Source: Cardiocondyla obscurior
Lineage: Eukaryota > Arthropoda > Insecta > Hymenoptera > Formicidae
Direction: 5' to 3'
DNA length: 64,000 bases
Assembly (NCBI RefSeq): GCF_019399895.1
Contig: NC_091865.1
Span: forward strand, 5,151,001-5,215,000
Below the pieces are notes generated by a model, which was not told where the DNA came from, did no database searches, and worked only from the letters and a program-made list of their open reading frames with translations. Of the stretch, positions 21,848 through 31,964 are shown one piece after another. The first letter of the stretch is position 1; each line of letters starts with the position of its first letter. The position numbers and the translations under genes were made by a program.

Positions 21848-23857
21848 TCACAAATCTCTAAGTTCTGCGATGTTTTTTTTTAATTTGTTGCAATCGTGCT
21901 GCAATGTATCTCCGTCAAAGCCACGACAGCGATGCGCGGCTACATCAGCTTTGAGAACAGTTTTTGTAGCGGCATAAGTTTTTCTGTGCGAAAAGGGAAA
22001 ATTATTTTGTCCCTCTCTTTCCTTAGCTACTTTGTAGGCGGCAAAGAGAACTTCACGCGGTAATGTCTTTTCTCTGGGATTGAGAGGGCGAACTATCAGA
22101 ACGGTTTGTAAAGGTGACGGTAACAGAAGCGCGGCCCATCGCATGTATGCGAAGAATCGTTTCGACGGCGTAAATCCATGAAAAATTGCAATTTTCATAT
22201 CGTAGATCAATTTCGTTTGACGTACGAGTTTTGCGAGGCCTGCCGTCTTTTGTAGGTCCTTGATATCATGCACAGCTATACCGATCAGCAGATTCATCAG
22301 CACAATCGTGACGAACAAAAGAAATAACACAAAGCAGAGCTGGGCTGAAATTTATAGCAAAATCCAGGAAGTTCCTTCAATACTGTCGTGAAAAGGAAGG
22401 CCCTTTTTTTCTCGAATGAAAAGAAAAAGTCGTCGAAGTCTAACTCGCCAGTCATCATCGCCAAAACTTTAATGAGACCTGTATGCGGACTGCTGAACCA
22501 TTTGGAACGTGGAAATATCACGCAAAAGCTAACTGTAAAACCTATTAATAGGCAAGCGTAGACTAAAAGTAGCTTAAATACTTGTGCTTGCACACTAGTA
22601 AACACAGCTACATAAGCACCAAACACTGGTAGCTGTCCGACCATTAACATCAGATTGCTCCAAGCACAAAGCACACCGAAAGCGCCTAAGTAACTTTGCC
22701 AGGTATATGTTTTTCTCGTGTAGATAAAAGAAGTAGCAAAAACGTTTAGTATCACGCATAACTCAACCAGATTTTCCACTTGCGTAAAGAATTGTTTAAC
22801 TGATCGGTAACTGGGAATGACGGTAAATTTGCGACAAGCCTCGAGTATAGTAAGCACCATCAACGTATACCACTGAATCTCGAGCACCGTAGGATGTTTG
22901 TAAAGAAAACCATAAATTCCAGTTGCGTTCGCGCATAACGATAAATTATGTATGTAGCCCTTCGATTTGTTGTAACAATTATGAGCAAGAGCAATTATCA
23001 CCCAACTCGTAAGAATCAGCACGTATATCAAGTAGAATAATAATCTGACGGCATAATATTTTTGAATATTGTGCCACTTGAGATAGAGAAAAGACTGGCA
23101 TAAAGGGTGCTCTAAAATCTCCTTGTAGCCCTCCTTTACGAAGGTGTTGAGATAACTAATTTCAGGCGATCGATTTTGTCAATTCCGCCAATGTTGCAGC
23201 AACGGACGGAAATCTAATTGTAATTCGAGCTTGCCTGCAATGAATCCCTGTCGACATTAATTCAAAGGCTTTGTCCAGTTTACGCTCAAATACGTCTAGT
23301 GATGTAGGAGTTTTACGTAGAACGATAGATAGGGCACTATTCCCACCGATAGTCCTTGCAGTAAGATCCGCTTCATGTTTTATCAGCAAATTGACACATT
23401 GTGACAACTCATTTGAGGCAGCAATATGTAATGGCGTATATCCGTACTTGTCAGCCTTATTTACGTTCGCCCGCCACTTCAGCAAAAGTTTGGTAATTTT
23501 ATCGGTTACTAAAGATTTGCCTAAAGCCAGATGCAGAGGTGTCCGAGCCTCGTAGTTCTCTACGTTAGGATCCGCGCGACCTTTTAATAAAATTTCCATG
23601 CATTTTAGCGAATGCGAACGAGCGGCTAAATGTAGAGCTGTATCCTCGATGGTTTTTTAATTGAAGATTAGCATTTGCTTCAACCAGAAGGGCCAAATTA
23701 TCTGCACAACCTGCCTCTGCAGCCAAATGCAGAGCAGTATCTTTCTTTTTAGTAAGTAAATCTACTTGACAACCAGCTTTCAAAAGTATTTCTAAACAAA
23801 TTTTATTTCTACCGTCAGTTGCATGATGAATAGCTGCATATCCATCCTGATCCAAAC
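21848..23857 (-). pseudogene. TRPA-type cation channel pseudogene with ankyrin repeats
   Basis: Reading leftwards from 23857: ankyrin repeats (DGYAAIHHATDGRNKICLEI; DTALHLAAEAGCADNLALLV; RTPLHLALGKSLVTDKITKL; GYTPLHIAASNELSQCVNLL), a pre-S1 linker (HPLCQSFLYLKW), S1-S5 (from LLFYLIYVLILTSWVIIALA to VFKLLLVYACLLIGFTVSFC), the pore (MMTGELDFDDFFF), S6 (LFLLFVTIVLMNLLIG) and a charged cytoplasmic tail to 21848. The order matches insect TRPA channels of the painless/pyrexia/HsTRPA group, which sense heat or chemicals. Frameshifts lie near 23655 (ankyrin), near 23170 (linker) and between pore and S6, where a TAA also appears in the S6 frame. The N-terminal repeats are missing at 23857, with a Tc1 fragment lying nearby. 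I call it a pseudogene; a mis-assembled live gene is the alternative. Confidence 0.8.
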
Positions 23858-24086
23858 GAATTCAATTCTTTGTTATTCGGCGGTTACAAGAAATTGTTAC
23901 TTGAGATTCTATAATTGAGTTAGTAGAAGCAGGACCACTTAAACTTTCTAAGTTATTATTGTTATTCAGAGAAAAATGATCTCTGTCGCAATTAACATGT
24001 AAAATTTCTGTTTTCTTTGAAAACACACAATGGTGTAATGATAAATACCTTTTATAACTATAAAAATTATTAAAAGTCAGATCAGT

Positions 24087-24512
24087 GTGTTGACTAATCT
24101 TGTTGTCCTACCAGCACCAGGAATCACAGAGGTACGATATGTGGAAGAAATTTTGCGACTTCATGTGTTACCAATGAGTCGTCGCATAAGAAGAAATTTT
24201 ATTCTTATGCAAGATAACGTACGACCGTATATTGCACGCATTACCCGCATATTTATGGCAGAAAACTCGATTAGACTGCTTCCACATCTTGCAGTAAGTC
24301 CAGATTTAAACCCCATAGAAAACGTATGGGACATAATGGCTCGTAGGTTGCGAAATTTAGCAAGACAACTTGTCAATCTTGACGATTTAACACAAACTTT
24401 AATTCAAATCTGGAATAACATTCCACAAGAAGAAATTAGAGCTTGTATTAATATGAGTAACCGATTACAAGCAGTAATACAACAACGCGGAAGAAGCACA
24501 AGTTATTAAAAT
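24087..24512 (+). pseudogene. Tc1-type transposase, C-terminal half
   Basis: One open frame shows YVEEILRLHVLPM, NFILMQDNVRPYIARI (second catalytic Asp), SPDLNPIENVWD (third acidic residue, Glu) and WNNIPQEEIRACI. Thirty-four residues separate the Asp of QDN from the Glu of PIEN, the DD34E spacing of Tc1. The N-terminal DNA-binding domains and the first catalytic Asp are absent and no ATG fits, so it is a truncated copy. It lies against the broken N-terminal end of the TRPA pseudogene, on the opposite strand. Confidence 0.85.
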
Positions 24513-24529
24513 TTACACACATACCTATA

Positions 24530-24570
24530 CGCGCGCGCACACGCACACGCACACACACACACACACACAC
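24530..24570. repeat. CG/CA-dinucleotide microsatellite
   Basis: A (CG)n/(CA)n tract: CGCGCGCG, then CACACGCACACG, then about ten uninterrupted CA units. It follows the Tc1 fragment directly. Confidence 0.9.
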
Positions 24571-25485
24571 TTTTCGGAGCCATATGATGTGCAAAATCCG
24601 ACCGGCAACCTCCCCGTGGTGCCCATTGGATATTGTTAATGTCGGCGGTATATGCTAAAATGCATGGGTTACTTTAAAATGCTGTATCTTTGCGAAAAAA
24701 AATCGTAGCAACTTTTCTTTTTTTTAAATTGAAAAGAAAGGTTCAAACTTTATGTTTCTGCAAACAGAATTCATCCCAAAAAATGTAGCAAGTCCGTACG
24801 ATCCGTCAAACTTTGTAATTTTTAATACATTAAACATGTTCTCACATTTTGAGACGTTACAGTAGTGAAAATAAATCAAATTTAAAATCCAACTACAGCA
24901 TCTTAAAGTAGAGATTTCAAGCTTTCATTTAAAAAAAATTATAATTTAACGATAATGTTTCGCGGAGTTACCGTCAGTCAAAATTTGACAACTTTTGCAT
25001 AAAATTTTTCTATGCTATATCATTTTTGATATGTATATATATATCTTTGTCGTTTGGTACATACTAGTACCTTTTCGAAGACCTAACGATACATACCAGG
25101 ACATTTGGCATTTACCAGGTCCGACCCGTTAATTTTCATATATATAACGTAACATGTTAAGTCCGGTCCCCATATGCACAAAAATATGCAATGTAAAAAA
25201 TCAGGACCAAAATTTATTGTATATTTTGTATATTAAAAGGACCGGTACCAATAATAACAATATATGCAACGTATAAATTCAGGACCGACTATAAATTTCC
25301 TTAAATTTAGTTAGTTAATGTGCATGTTTTATTATAAATAAAAATTTTGACCGGTTCGGTCAGATAAAATATTATAACCACATCGTTCTTTTTATGCAAA
25401 AATTTAATAATGACGACATTCTTAGCATATATGACTATCAAAAAAAACATCTAAGCGTCAACATTACATCCTCCTAGGGTTACAT
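24571..25485. other. Non-coding stretch, no gene seen
   Basis: AT-rich sequence, possibly including the 3' UTR of the Tc1 element up to about 24650. The word GGACC/GGTCC with TATGCAA-TATAAA is loosely repeated between about 25080 and 25290 (AGGACATT, AGTCCGGTCC, TCAGGACC, AAAGGACCGG, TCAGGACCG). That suggests a decayed tandem or subterminal repeat. No gene is recognised. Confidence 0.5.
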
Positions 25486-25665
25486 TATACAGGGTGTCCT
25501 AGTTGATGTAAAAAAGTTTTTAGTTGTAGGTTGGACTTCCGAAAATAAGTAGAAAAGTCCTATACGGTTTTGTGAGTTAGGCGTAAATAACCGAGAAAAT
25601 AACATTTAAAGATTTGACGCCCCTCGTACAAACAAAAACGCGCCGTTTGAAGCTACCGAGACGTA
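25486..25665. repeat. One end of a TACAGGGTGTCC-type DNA element (copy B)
   Basis: Collinear with 4013-4190: it begins TATACAGGGTGTCCTAGTTG and ends near GCTACCGAGACG. Copies A and B differ by scattered substitutions and a few indels, so both are old. No right-hand terminus was found nearby. Confidence 0.65.
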
Positions 25666-26258
25666 TTGGTTGAAAACGCAGTGCAACCGTACGTATAAGT
25701 ATGTATTGTTAACAACAAAATGTTTCTATATAAAATTTTATATATACTAAAAAGCTCGTGGCGAAGAGAATTTTATATAATGAGATTGATATAGTCATGA
25801 AAGTCGTATACTTTTAAAAAATTGAAAAATATTTAAGTCATATGTAACCGGTACCGATATTTATCGTTATATCTAAATAACGAGTCCCAATACATATTTC
25901 TAAGAAACACTATATCTTGAACATAAGTAGGCAAACTATATCTCAAAAATTTTCGAATCTTTCTTATCTGTTTTAATATTTTTTAAAATATCTGAATTAG
26001 GTACGTAAGAAGAATCACTCGTACAGCTGATCAAATTGTTAATACTTTATTATCATATTCTAGAAAAAGATATAACACATTTAATGTTATTTTTTGATAC
26101 ATCAAAATAATGTAAGGAATATAACGGATAATAATATAATTATTGGACTGTACTTTATGCATACATGCAAGATATCTATATACTTAACATAAAAATATTA
26201 AAAATAAGTAAAAGAAATATTTTAATAAAGCTCTTAAAAATCGTTTAAATTTCACGCG

Positions 26259-26480
26259 TTAAATTTTACATCTTTTCTTCTTCATTTGATTATTAATCCA
26301 TGATTTAATTGTTGCACAATTTCTATCTTTAAATACAGTAGGGTTTTCTTCTTTTAATTGTTGAATTTCTTTAAATGAAGGTTGAACTTTAGAATTAATA
26401 TGCTGGTTGAATGCGGCATATGCAATGGTTTTTTCCTCTTCTGTCCAACGACGGCGTATACATTTTCCAAATGGAGAGGC
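26259..26480 (-). pseudogene. Myb/SANT-like C-terminal fragment, left-arm copy
   Basis: The frame reads RRRWTEEEKTIAYAAFNQHI, then PSFKEIQQLKEENPTVFK and CATIKSWINNQMKKKR before the stop. A Trp-rich helical unit after a basic stretch resembles the Myb/SANT-like ends of some insect transposon-encoded proteins. Upstream of about 26480 the frame runs into a possible acceptor and AT-rich sequence. The reverse copy at 26806-26979 shows only a few substitutions. Function is unknown. Confidence 0.5.
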
Positions 26481-26805
26481 TAAAACGTGCAAAAAATATA
26501 AATAATATTTTATATATGCTATATGTATACATATAAGATCCATTATAAATGATTTCAAATTACAAATTTACTTGATCGTTTTCTTTTACAAGTCACATTT
26601 GACGATGTACTTATATTTTCTTCATTTTTGCTTGTGTTAGTATATTCATTATCGAATCTATAAGAATAATACGCAGATAACAAAAAGGTAATTATTTTTT
26701 CTTAATTATCTCTACCTATCTTACTCGTGTTATAATATAAATTAAATTGTTTAATTATTTGTTTAACGATTTAAACAAATAATGAAACAATTTAATTTAT
26801 ATTAT

Positions 26806-26979
26806 TAAAACCATTGCATATGCCGCATTCAATCAGCATATTAATTCTAAAGCTCAACCTTCATTTAAAGAAATTCAACAATTAAAAGAAGAAAACCTTA
26901 TTGTATTTAAAGATAGAAAATGTGCAACAATTAAATCATGGATTAATAATCAAATGAAGAAGAAAAGATGTGAAATTTA
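26806..26979 (+). pseudogene. Myb/SANT-like C-terminal fragment, right-arm copy
   Basis: Mirror image of the fragment at 26259-26480: KTIAYAAFNQHINSKAQPSF, a Thr-to-Ile type change at ENLIVFK, CATIKSWINNQMKKKR and the same stop position. The frame stays open, so the duplication is young relative to decay or the frame has been conserved. The RRRWTEEE start is missing because this arm begins later. Confidence 0.5.
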
Positions 26980-27834
26980 ACGCGTGAAATTTAAATAATT
27001 TTTAAAAGTTTTGTTAAAATATTTCTTTTACTTATTTTGAATATTTTTATGTAAAATATATAGATATCTTGCATATATGATTATAGTACAATTTAATAAT
27101 TATATTATTGTCCGTTATATCCGTTACAATATTTTGGTCTATCAAAAAATAACATTAAATGTTTTCTAGAATATGATAATAATAGTCGTAACAATTTGAT
27201 CAGCTGTACGAATGATTCTTCTTACGTACCTAATTCAGATATTTTGAAAGATATTGAAACAGATAAGGAAGATTCAAAAATTTTTGAGATATAGTTTGCC
27301 TACTTACGTTCAAGATGTAGTGTTTCTTAAAAATATGTACGATATATGCTAAAAAGCTCATAATAATTTCAATTTTGCGACGTGGGAATTATTCTTATCA
27401 TGTATGATTTTTTAAACAAATATGTAAGCTTAAAAATAATTTCAATTTTTCATACACATGCTATAAAATTTTAAATTAAATTGATATCTCAAAGATTTTG
27501 GCACATTACTTTTTAATGACAAATAGAACCTAGCGAACACATTAATTAATACAATTAGAACTACATGTCATATAGTAGCAAGATTTTATTTACAAGTAAC
27601 GAATAGTTAGTAGAATTGATAACCAATCTTTATTTGCATCGATTCGTCACAGAAATCAGGCTTCGTACATGACGTTATGACACAATATATTTAACCTTTA
27701 TGAACGATGTAACGTTACATACAAAAACTGATGTATGATATATTGTGATAAATATCAGTACCACGCAATTGAACTTTATCTTTATGGGCTTTATTAAAAT
27801 TTCTACTTTACATGTAGACTTGATAATTTTGTAT

Positions 27835-28165
27835 TATACAGGGTATCCAGTTCGTTTTGTCACTCCCAAAATTTTGGGGTAGACAAGAATATTTTAAGAC
27901 GAAAAGTCCTATACAATTATGCAAAATTCGTAACCGTTGATTTTATAAAAATTATTATGTCTCGGCGAATGAACGCTAAGAAATCTATGGGCTGGGCGCG
28001 GCGATGGCATTGTTTCGTTTTCTGCAGAAAGTAGCCGAGTCGAATAATACTGATTGGCGAGCGGGTTCGGCGAATGAGCTCTAAGCAACTTAGGGGCCGG
28101 CCGCGGCCGCGGCGGCGACGGTGTTTTTAAAGATATAATCTGAGTCAACTCAGAAAGAAACAATT
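27835..28165. repeat. Partial TACAGGGTATCC element related to the palindromic MITEs
   Basis: It begins TATACAGGGTATCCAG, then contains CGAAAAGTCCTATAC and AAAATTCGTAACCGTT. This is the same layout as the arms of the 367-bp MITEs (terminus, AAAAGTCCT, AATTCGTAACC, GCG-rich core). The GC-rich core at 28095-28120 (GGGGCCGGCCGCGGCCGCGG) is itself palindromic. I do not see the second terminus. Confidence 0.5.
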
Positions 28166-28561
28166 ACGTATTGAAGTCTTTGCGGCAAAGATGAAACGAA
28201 AGCGCTCGCGATCATATGATATCGTGCCGACAAACAATTAAATGTTTCCGCGCTTCCGAAAGCACGATATTAACATTAACATATCATTTTTTTTAGATAT
28301 GAATCTTATTTGAAATTATTTTTCATGTTTCTAATTATTTTAATATATTATTTTTGTTAATTGTTTTTGAATAAAAATTTTAACAATATAATATAAGGTG
28401 CTATATATTTTAATTTCGCAATATAAATGTATAATATTAGATCGTGTACATCAATATAAATGTTTATAATAATATAATTATATATGATAAAATATCTTAT
28501 TAATAATGTTATTGTATATAATATTTATTTGATTAATTATTTTTAGTTTGTTATATAATAT
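28166..28561. other. AT-rich stretch flanking the Gypsy element, no gene seen
   Basis: Very AT-rich DNA with short TATAAT repeats. It forms the left flank of Gypsy element 1 and does not continue the non-LTR sequence found on that element's right flank. Confidence 0.6.
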
Positions 28562-28851
28562 TGTTACGCCCGGTATACGGAGCAGCGTGAAGCTGCCGGC
28601 TCGCTCCGAGGTTTCGGTTCCCCGTTGCTAGGGGACGAAGATTATTGATTATTAATTAAATGACAGTTCTGCACGAGACTTAATTCGGTGTGGATGTATT
28701 TGGTAAAGTCTTATTAAACTCTTGTCTTTCCTTTTTCTAAATCCGTCTTCTTCTCTTTCGCGGAGCTCGAGCGCCGCGAGTGTGAGTGAGTGTGAGTGTG
28801 AGAAAGAGACGCGAACGCGGAGACGTTCGCCGACCCGTTCCCGGCGTAACA
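28562..28851 (+). repeat. 5' LTR of Gypsy element 1
   Basis: 290 bp with TG...CA ends. It is close in sequence to 31658-31958, with several indels and substitutions (for example GAGACTTAATTCGG versus GTAACTTAATTCGG), so the pair is older than the LTR pair of element 2. The right half holds a GTGAGTGAGTGTGAGTGTGAG purine/TG tract. Confidence 0.92.
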
Positions 28852-28854
28852 TTT

Positions 28855-28872
28855 TGGGGGCTCGTCCGGGAT
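28855..28872 (+). promoter_or_regulatory. Primer binding site, tRNA-Pro type, overlapping the gag ATG
   Basis: TGGGGGCTCGTCCGGGAT begins three bases after the LTR. It is the well-known 18-nt sequence complementary to the 3' end of tRNA-Pro used by murine leukaemia-type retroviruses. The last two bases are the A and T of the gag start codon at 28871. The same site is present in element 2 at 43114-43131. Confidence 0.88.
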
Positions 28873-29464
28873 GGCTACGCATACGGCGAAGAGGAGGCGA
28901 TCCCGTCAGGAGGATCCTGCTTCATCTGAGGCGGCGGCGTTCGAGTCGCTCCGTCAGGAGATGCGTCAGCTGCGGGTCGAGCAGGAGCAGAGGGAGGAGA
29001 GTCTGCGGGCCGAGATTCGTCTGCGTGATGATGCGATCACGAGGATGCAGAGCCGAATCCTGCAGCTAAGTCCCTCTAATAATTTTTCGCGCGTCTCCGG
29101 TGTTCTTCCGGCGGAGGGGGGCGCGAGTTTCGTTCCGGATGTCCCTCTGGTTGAGGGTGACGCGCGTTCCGTGTCCGGGTTGAATTTGAAATTAGATACA
29201 TACGACGGTTCCGTTCCATTGCGGAAGTTTTTCTCTCAATTTGATTTGATCGCTCGGGCGAAGCAGTGGGGACAGGAGGCGAGAACTGTTGCCCTTGTGT
29301 CTTGTCTTCGGGGCAGAGCGCGTTCGGTTCTCTGTTCTTTTCAGGATTCCGAGGGCATGGGCTTCGCGGAGCTAAGAGCAAAGCTCGAGTTATGTTTCGG
29401 GGAACCGCGGTCTTCTCAGAATTATTATTCACTTTTTACAAATCGGAGACAAGCAAGGGGATGA
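28871..29464 (+). pseudogene. Gypsy element 1 gag, truncated
   Basis: The frame starts MATHTAKRRRSRQEDP and has a long Arg/Glu coiled coil (FESLRQEMRQLRVEQEQREE) followed by the gag core (LKLDTYDGSVPLRKFFSQFD; ELRAKLELCFGEPRSSQNYY). It follows element 2 gag closely up to SLFTNR, then the deletion fuses it to pol sequence out of frame and it ends at 29464. The zinc knuckle is lost. Confidence 0.88.
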
Positions 29465-31163
29465 GGAGAAAGTTATAGCGTATTTCAGTCGAGTTTTATC
29501 AAAGTCTGAAAGGAAATATTGTGTTACTCGACGCGAGCTTTTAGCCATTGTAGATGCAGTCAAATCTTTTCGTCATTTTCTTTTAGGAGGGAAATTTTTA
29601 ATTCGCACGGATCATATTTCTTTAAGGTGGCTCTTGTCTTTTAAGGAACTCGAGGGTCAGTTAGCTTGCTGGGTAGAAAGATTACAACAATTTCAGTTCG
29701 AAATTGCTTACAGGAAGGGGACTTCTCATGGGAATGCTGATGGTTTATCGAGACGGCTTTGTGAAGCGGAAAACTGTCGGTATTGTTTTAGGGTTGAGCA
29801 AAAAAGTCTTCCCGAGGGAAATGAGACTGTGGCTCGAATAGTTTTCCAAGAAGAAGAGTTAGATCTTTGGAAGAGGGATCAGCGGGAGGATCCGAGTCTT
29901 AATGTTTTAATACAGGCGAAAGAGTCTGGGGAACGTCTTTCCCGTTCGGGATTTTCTTCTTCAGATATAACGGGAAGAGTTCTTAATTCATATTGGGATT
30001 CCCTCGTTTTAGAGAACGGAGTTCTTTATAAGAAATGGATAGCTCCAAATTTAAGGAAGGTGCTGTTTCAGTTAGTGGTTCCTCGTAAACGGATTAAGGG
30101 GGTTCTGGCTGATGCCCATGATTCTCCTTCGGTTGGGCACTTTGGAATCAATAAGACTCTAGATAGAATTCGGAAGCGTTTTTATTGGGTTTCTTGCAAA
30201 CAAGATGTAGAAGATTGGTGTCGTTCGTGTTCGGTTTGTTGTTCAAAGAAGAGACCTTCCGGCAAAGGAAAATCTCCTTTGCAAATTTACAATGTCGGAT
30301 CTCCGTTTCAGAGATTACAGATGGACGTTCTTGGTCCTTTTCCTATATCTTCTTCTGGGAATAGGTTTCTTTTGGTAATTGTAGATTGTTTTTCTAAATG
30401 GGTGGAAGCATTTCCGGTGAGGAATATTAGGGCAAGAACGGTAGCTGAAGTTTTTGTTAGAGAAATTATTTCGAGATTTGGAGTTCCTGAGGAAATACAT
30501 ACAGATCAGGGACGAAACTTTGAGTCCGGTCTTTTGAAAGAGTTGTTGAATCTTTTGGGGATTAGGAAAACTAGGACTACTGCTTTACATCCACAATCGG
30601 ATGGGCAGGTGGAGCGACAGCATCGTACGGTTTTGGAATATCTTTCAAAATTTGTTTCAGAAAATCAAAGGGATTGGGATCGTTGAATTTCAATGTTTTT
30701 GTTAGTTTATAGGTCTTCGAAGCATGAGGTTACTGAGGTTTCTCCGGCGGAGCTTTGTTTTGGCAGGAATTTAAGGTTACCGTTAGATTTGACGCGGGGA
30801 ATGCCTCCTCAATCTTCTTAGTTTTCAGCTTCTCAAGGAGAGTTTGTTAGGGGTTTAAGACAAAGGCTTGATGAAATCCATTCTCAAGTCAGGAGGAAAA
30901 TGGCGGTTAAGTCTTCTCGTGTTAAGGCGTTTTATGATAAGAATGTTAGGGATATTTTATTCCGAGAGGGACAGAAGGTTTGGTTTTTTAATCCTTGTAG
31001 AGTTAGAGGTAAGGCTCCTAAATTACAAAGTAATTGGGAAGGACCTTACTTGATTTTGAAAAAGTTAGAGGAGGTGGTGTTCTGTATTCAGAAGTCGCCT
31101 AAACATAGGAAAAAAGTCGTTCATGCGGATAGGTTGGCTCCGTATTTTGAAAGGGAAAATTAA
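29463..31163 (+). pseudogene. Gypsy element 1 pol remnant: RNase H and integrase
   Basis: One continuous frame begins within RNase H (GDEEKVIAYFSRVLSKSE; REL LAIVDAVKSFRHF split by the usual spacing; GNADGLSRR). It continues through the integrase zinc-binding region (VGHFGINKTLDRIRKRFYW, CRSCSVCC), the catalytic core (MDVLGPFPIS; HTDQGRNFES; HPQSDGQVERQHRT) and the C-terminal domain to 31163. Two nonsense codons interrupt it: TGA at 30684-30686 and TAG at 30819-30821. The reverse transcriptase is deleted, so the copy is dead. Confidence 0.9.
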
Positions 31164-31657
31164 ATAGATTTTGGGGGCCGTGTTTTTTTTTGGGGGGGGA
31201 AAATTGATTTTTTTCTTTAGATACTGCTTTTCTTCTTTTTCTCTTTTGAGGAGGAGTTTAACTAGACGGGGAGGAAGGAGAATTTTCTTCAGGAGAAACG
31301 TGTTTCGCTCCATTTCAAGATGAAAGAAGATTTTTCGTTAAGAAGACTGTTCTTCCCATGGTTTTTGATTTGTGGTTTTCCATGGGACGAAGGGCTAATG
31401 CCGGAACAGAAACTTGGAGAGACCTTGAGTCGGATGGTCCACAGAAAGTTATGCCCCCCCCCCTTGTTTGAAGATTTTAAGAGGAGCAGCGGAATCGAGC
31501 TGAGAGCCAAGGACGGAAGCATCTTCGTGCTGAGGAAGATTCTTCGCGTCGTTTCGTGGTGTTCAAGAACTTGGACAGGAGTCCAAGGTGGAACAAAAAG
31601 CCACGGAGGCCCCCCCTGATTGTCGGGGCGACAATCTGGAGGAAGGGGGGGGGGCAG

Positions 31658-31958
31658 TGTTACGCCCGGTATACGGAGCAGCGTGAAGCTGCCGGCTCGC
31701 TCCGAGGTTTCGGTTCCCCGTTGCTAGGGGAACGAAGATTATTGATTATGATTAAAATGACAGTTCTGCCCGTAACTTAATTCGGTGCGGATGTATTTGT
31801 TGTATTTTGGTTAAGTCCGATTAAACTCTTTCCTGTTCGTTTTCTAAATCCGTCTTCTTCTCTTTCGCGGAGCTCGAGCGCCGCGAGTGTGAGTGAGTGT
31901 GAGTGTGAGAAAGAGACGCGAACGCGGAGACGTTCGCCGACCCGTTCCCGGCGTAACA
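31658..31958 (+). repeat. 3' LTR of Gypsy element 1
   Basis: 301 bp, TGTTACGCCCGG ... GGCGTAACA, preceded by the purine tract GGAGGAAGGGGGGG at about 31640. It is followed directly by GTATGATTACC, which belongs to the minus-strand non-LTR element. Confidence 0.9.
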
Positions 31959-31964
31959 GTATGA

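Larger units (their letters stand above)
25905..27345. repeat. Large inverted repeat, arms of about 550 bp
   Basis: 25905-26435 (from CTAAGAAACACTATATCTTG) reappears as reverse complement in about 26805-27345, with a small inner dyad centred near 26770 (AATTTAAATTGTTT / AAACAATTTAATTT). About 300 bp near 26436-26740 occur only on the left side of the axis. Both arms include the coding fragment described next. An arrangement like this can arise from a palindromic rearrangement or a hairpin transposon, and transcription through it would give long double-stranded RNA. Confidence 0.8.
28562..31958 (+). mobile_element. Gypsy element 1, internally deleted
   Basis: LTRs are at 28562-28851 and 31658-31958 (TGTTACGCCCGG ... 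CCCGGCGTAACA). They enclose a gag 5' part, an RNase H-integrase region and a G-rich polypurine tract just before the 3' LTR. Compared with element 2 (38005-43414) it lacks the gag C-terminus, protease and reverse transcriptase; the deletion junction is at about 29450. Flanking four-base words are ATAT (left) and GTAT (right), not a clean duplication. The left flank is AT-rich DNA and the right flank is inside a non-LTR element, so the ends may have been rearranged after insertion. Confidence 0.92.
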
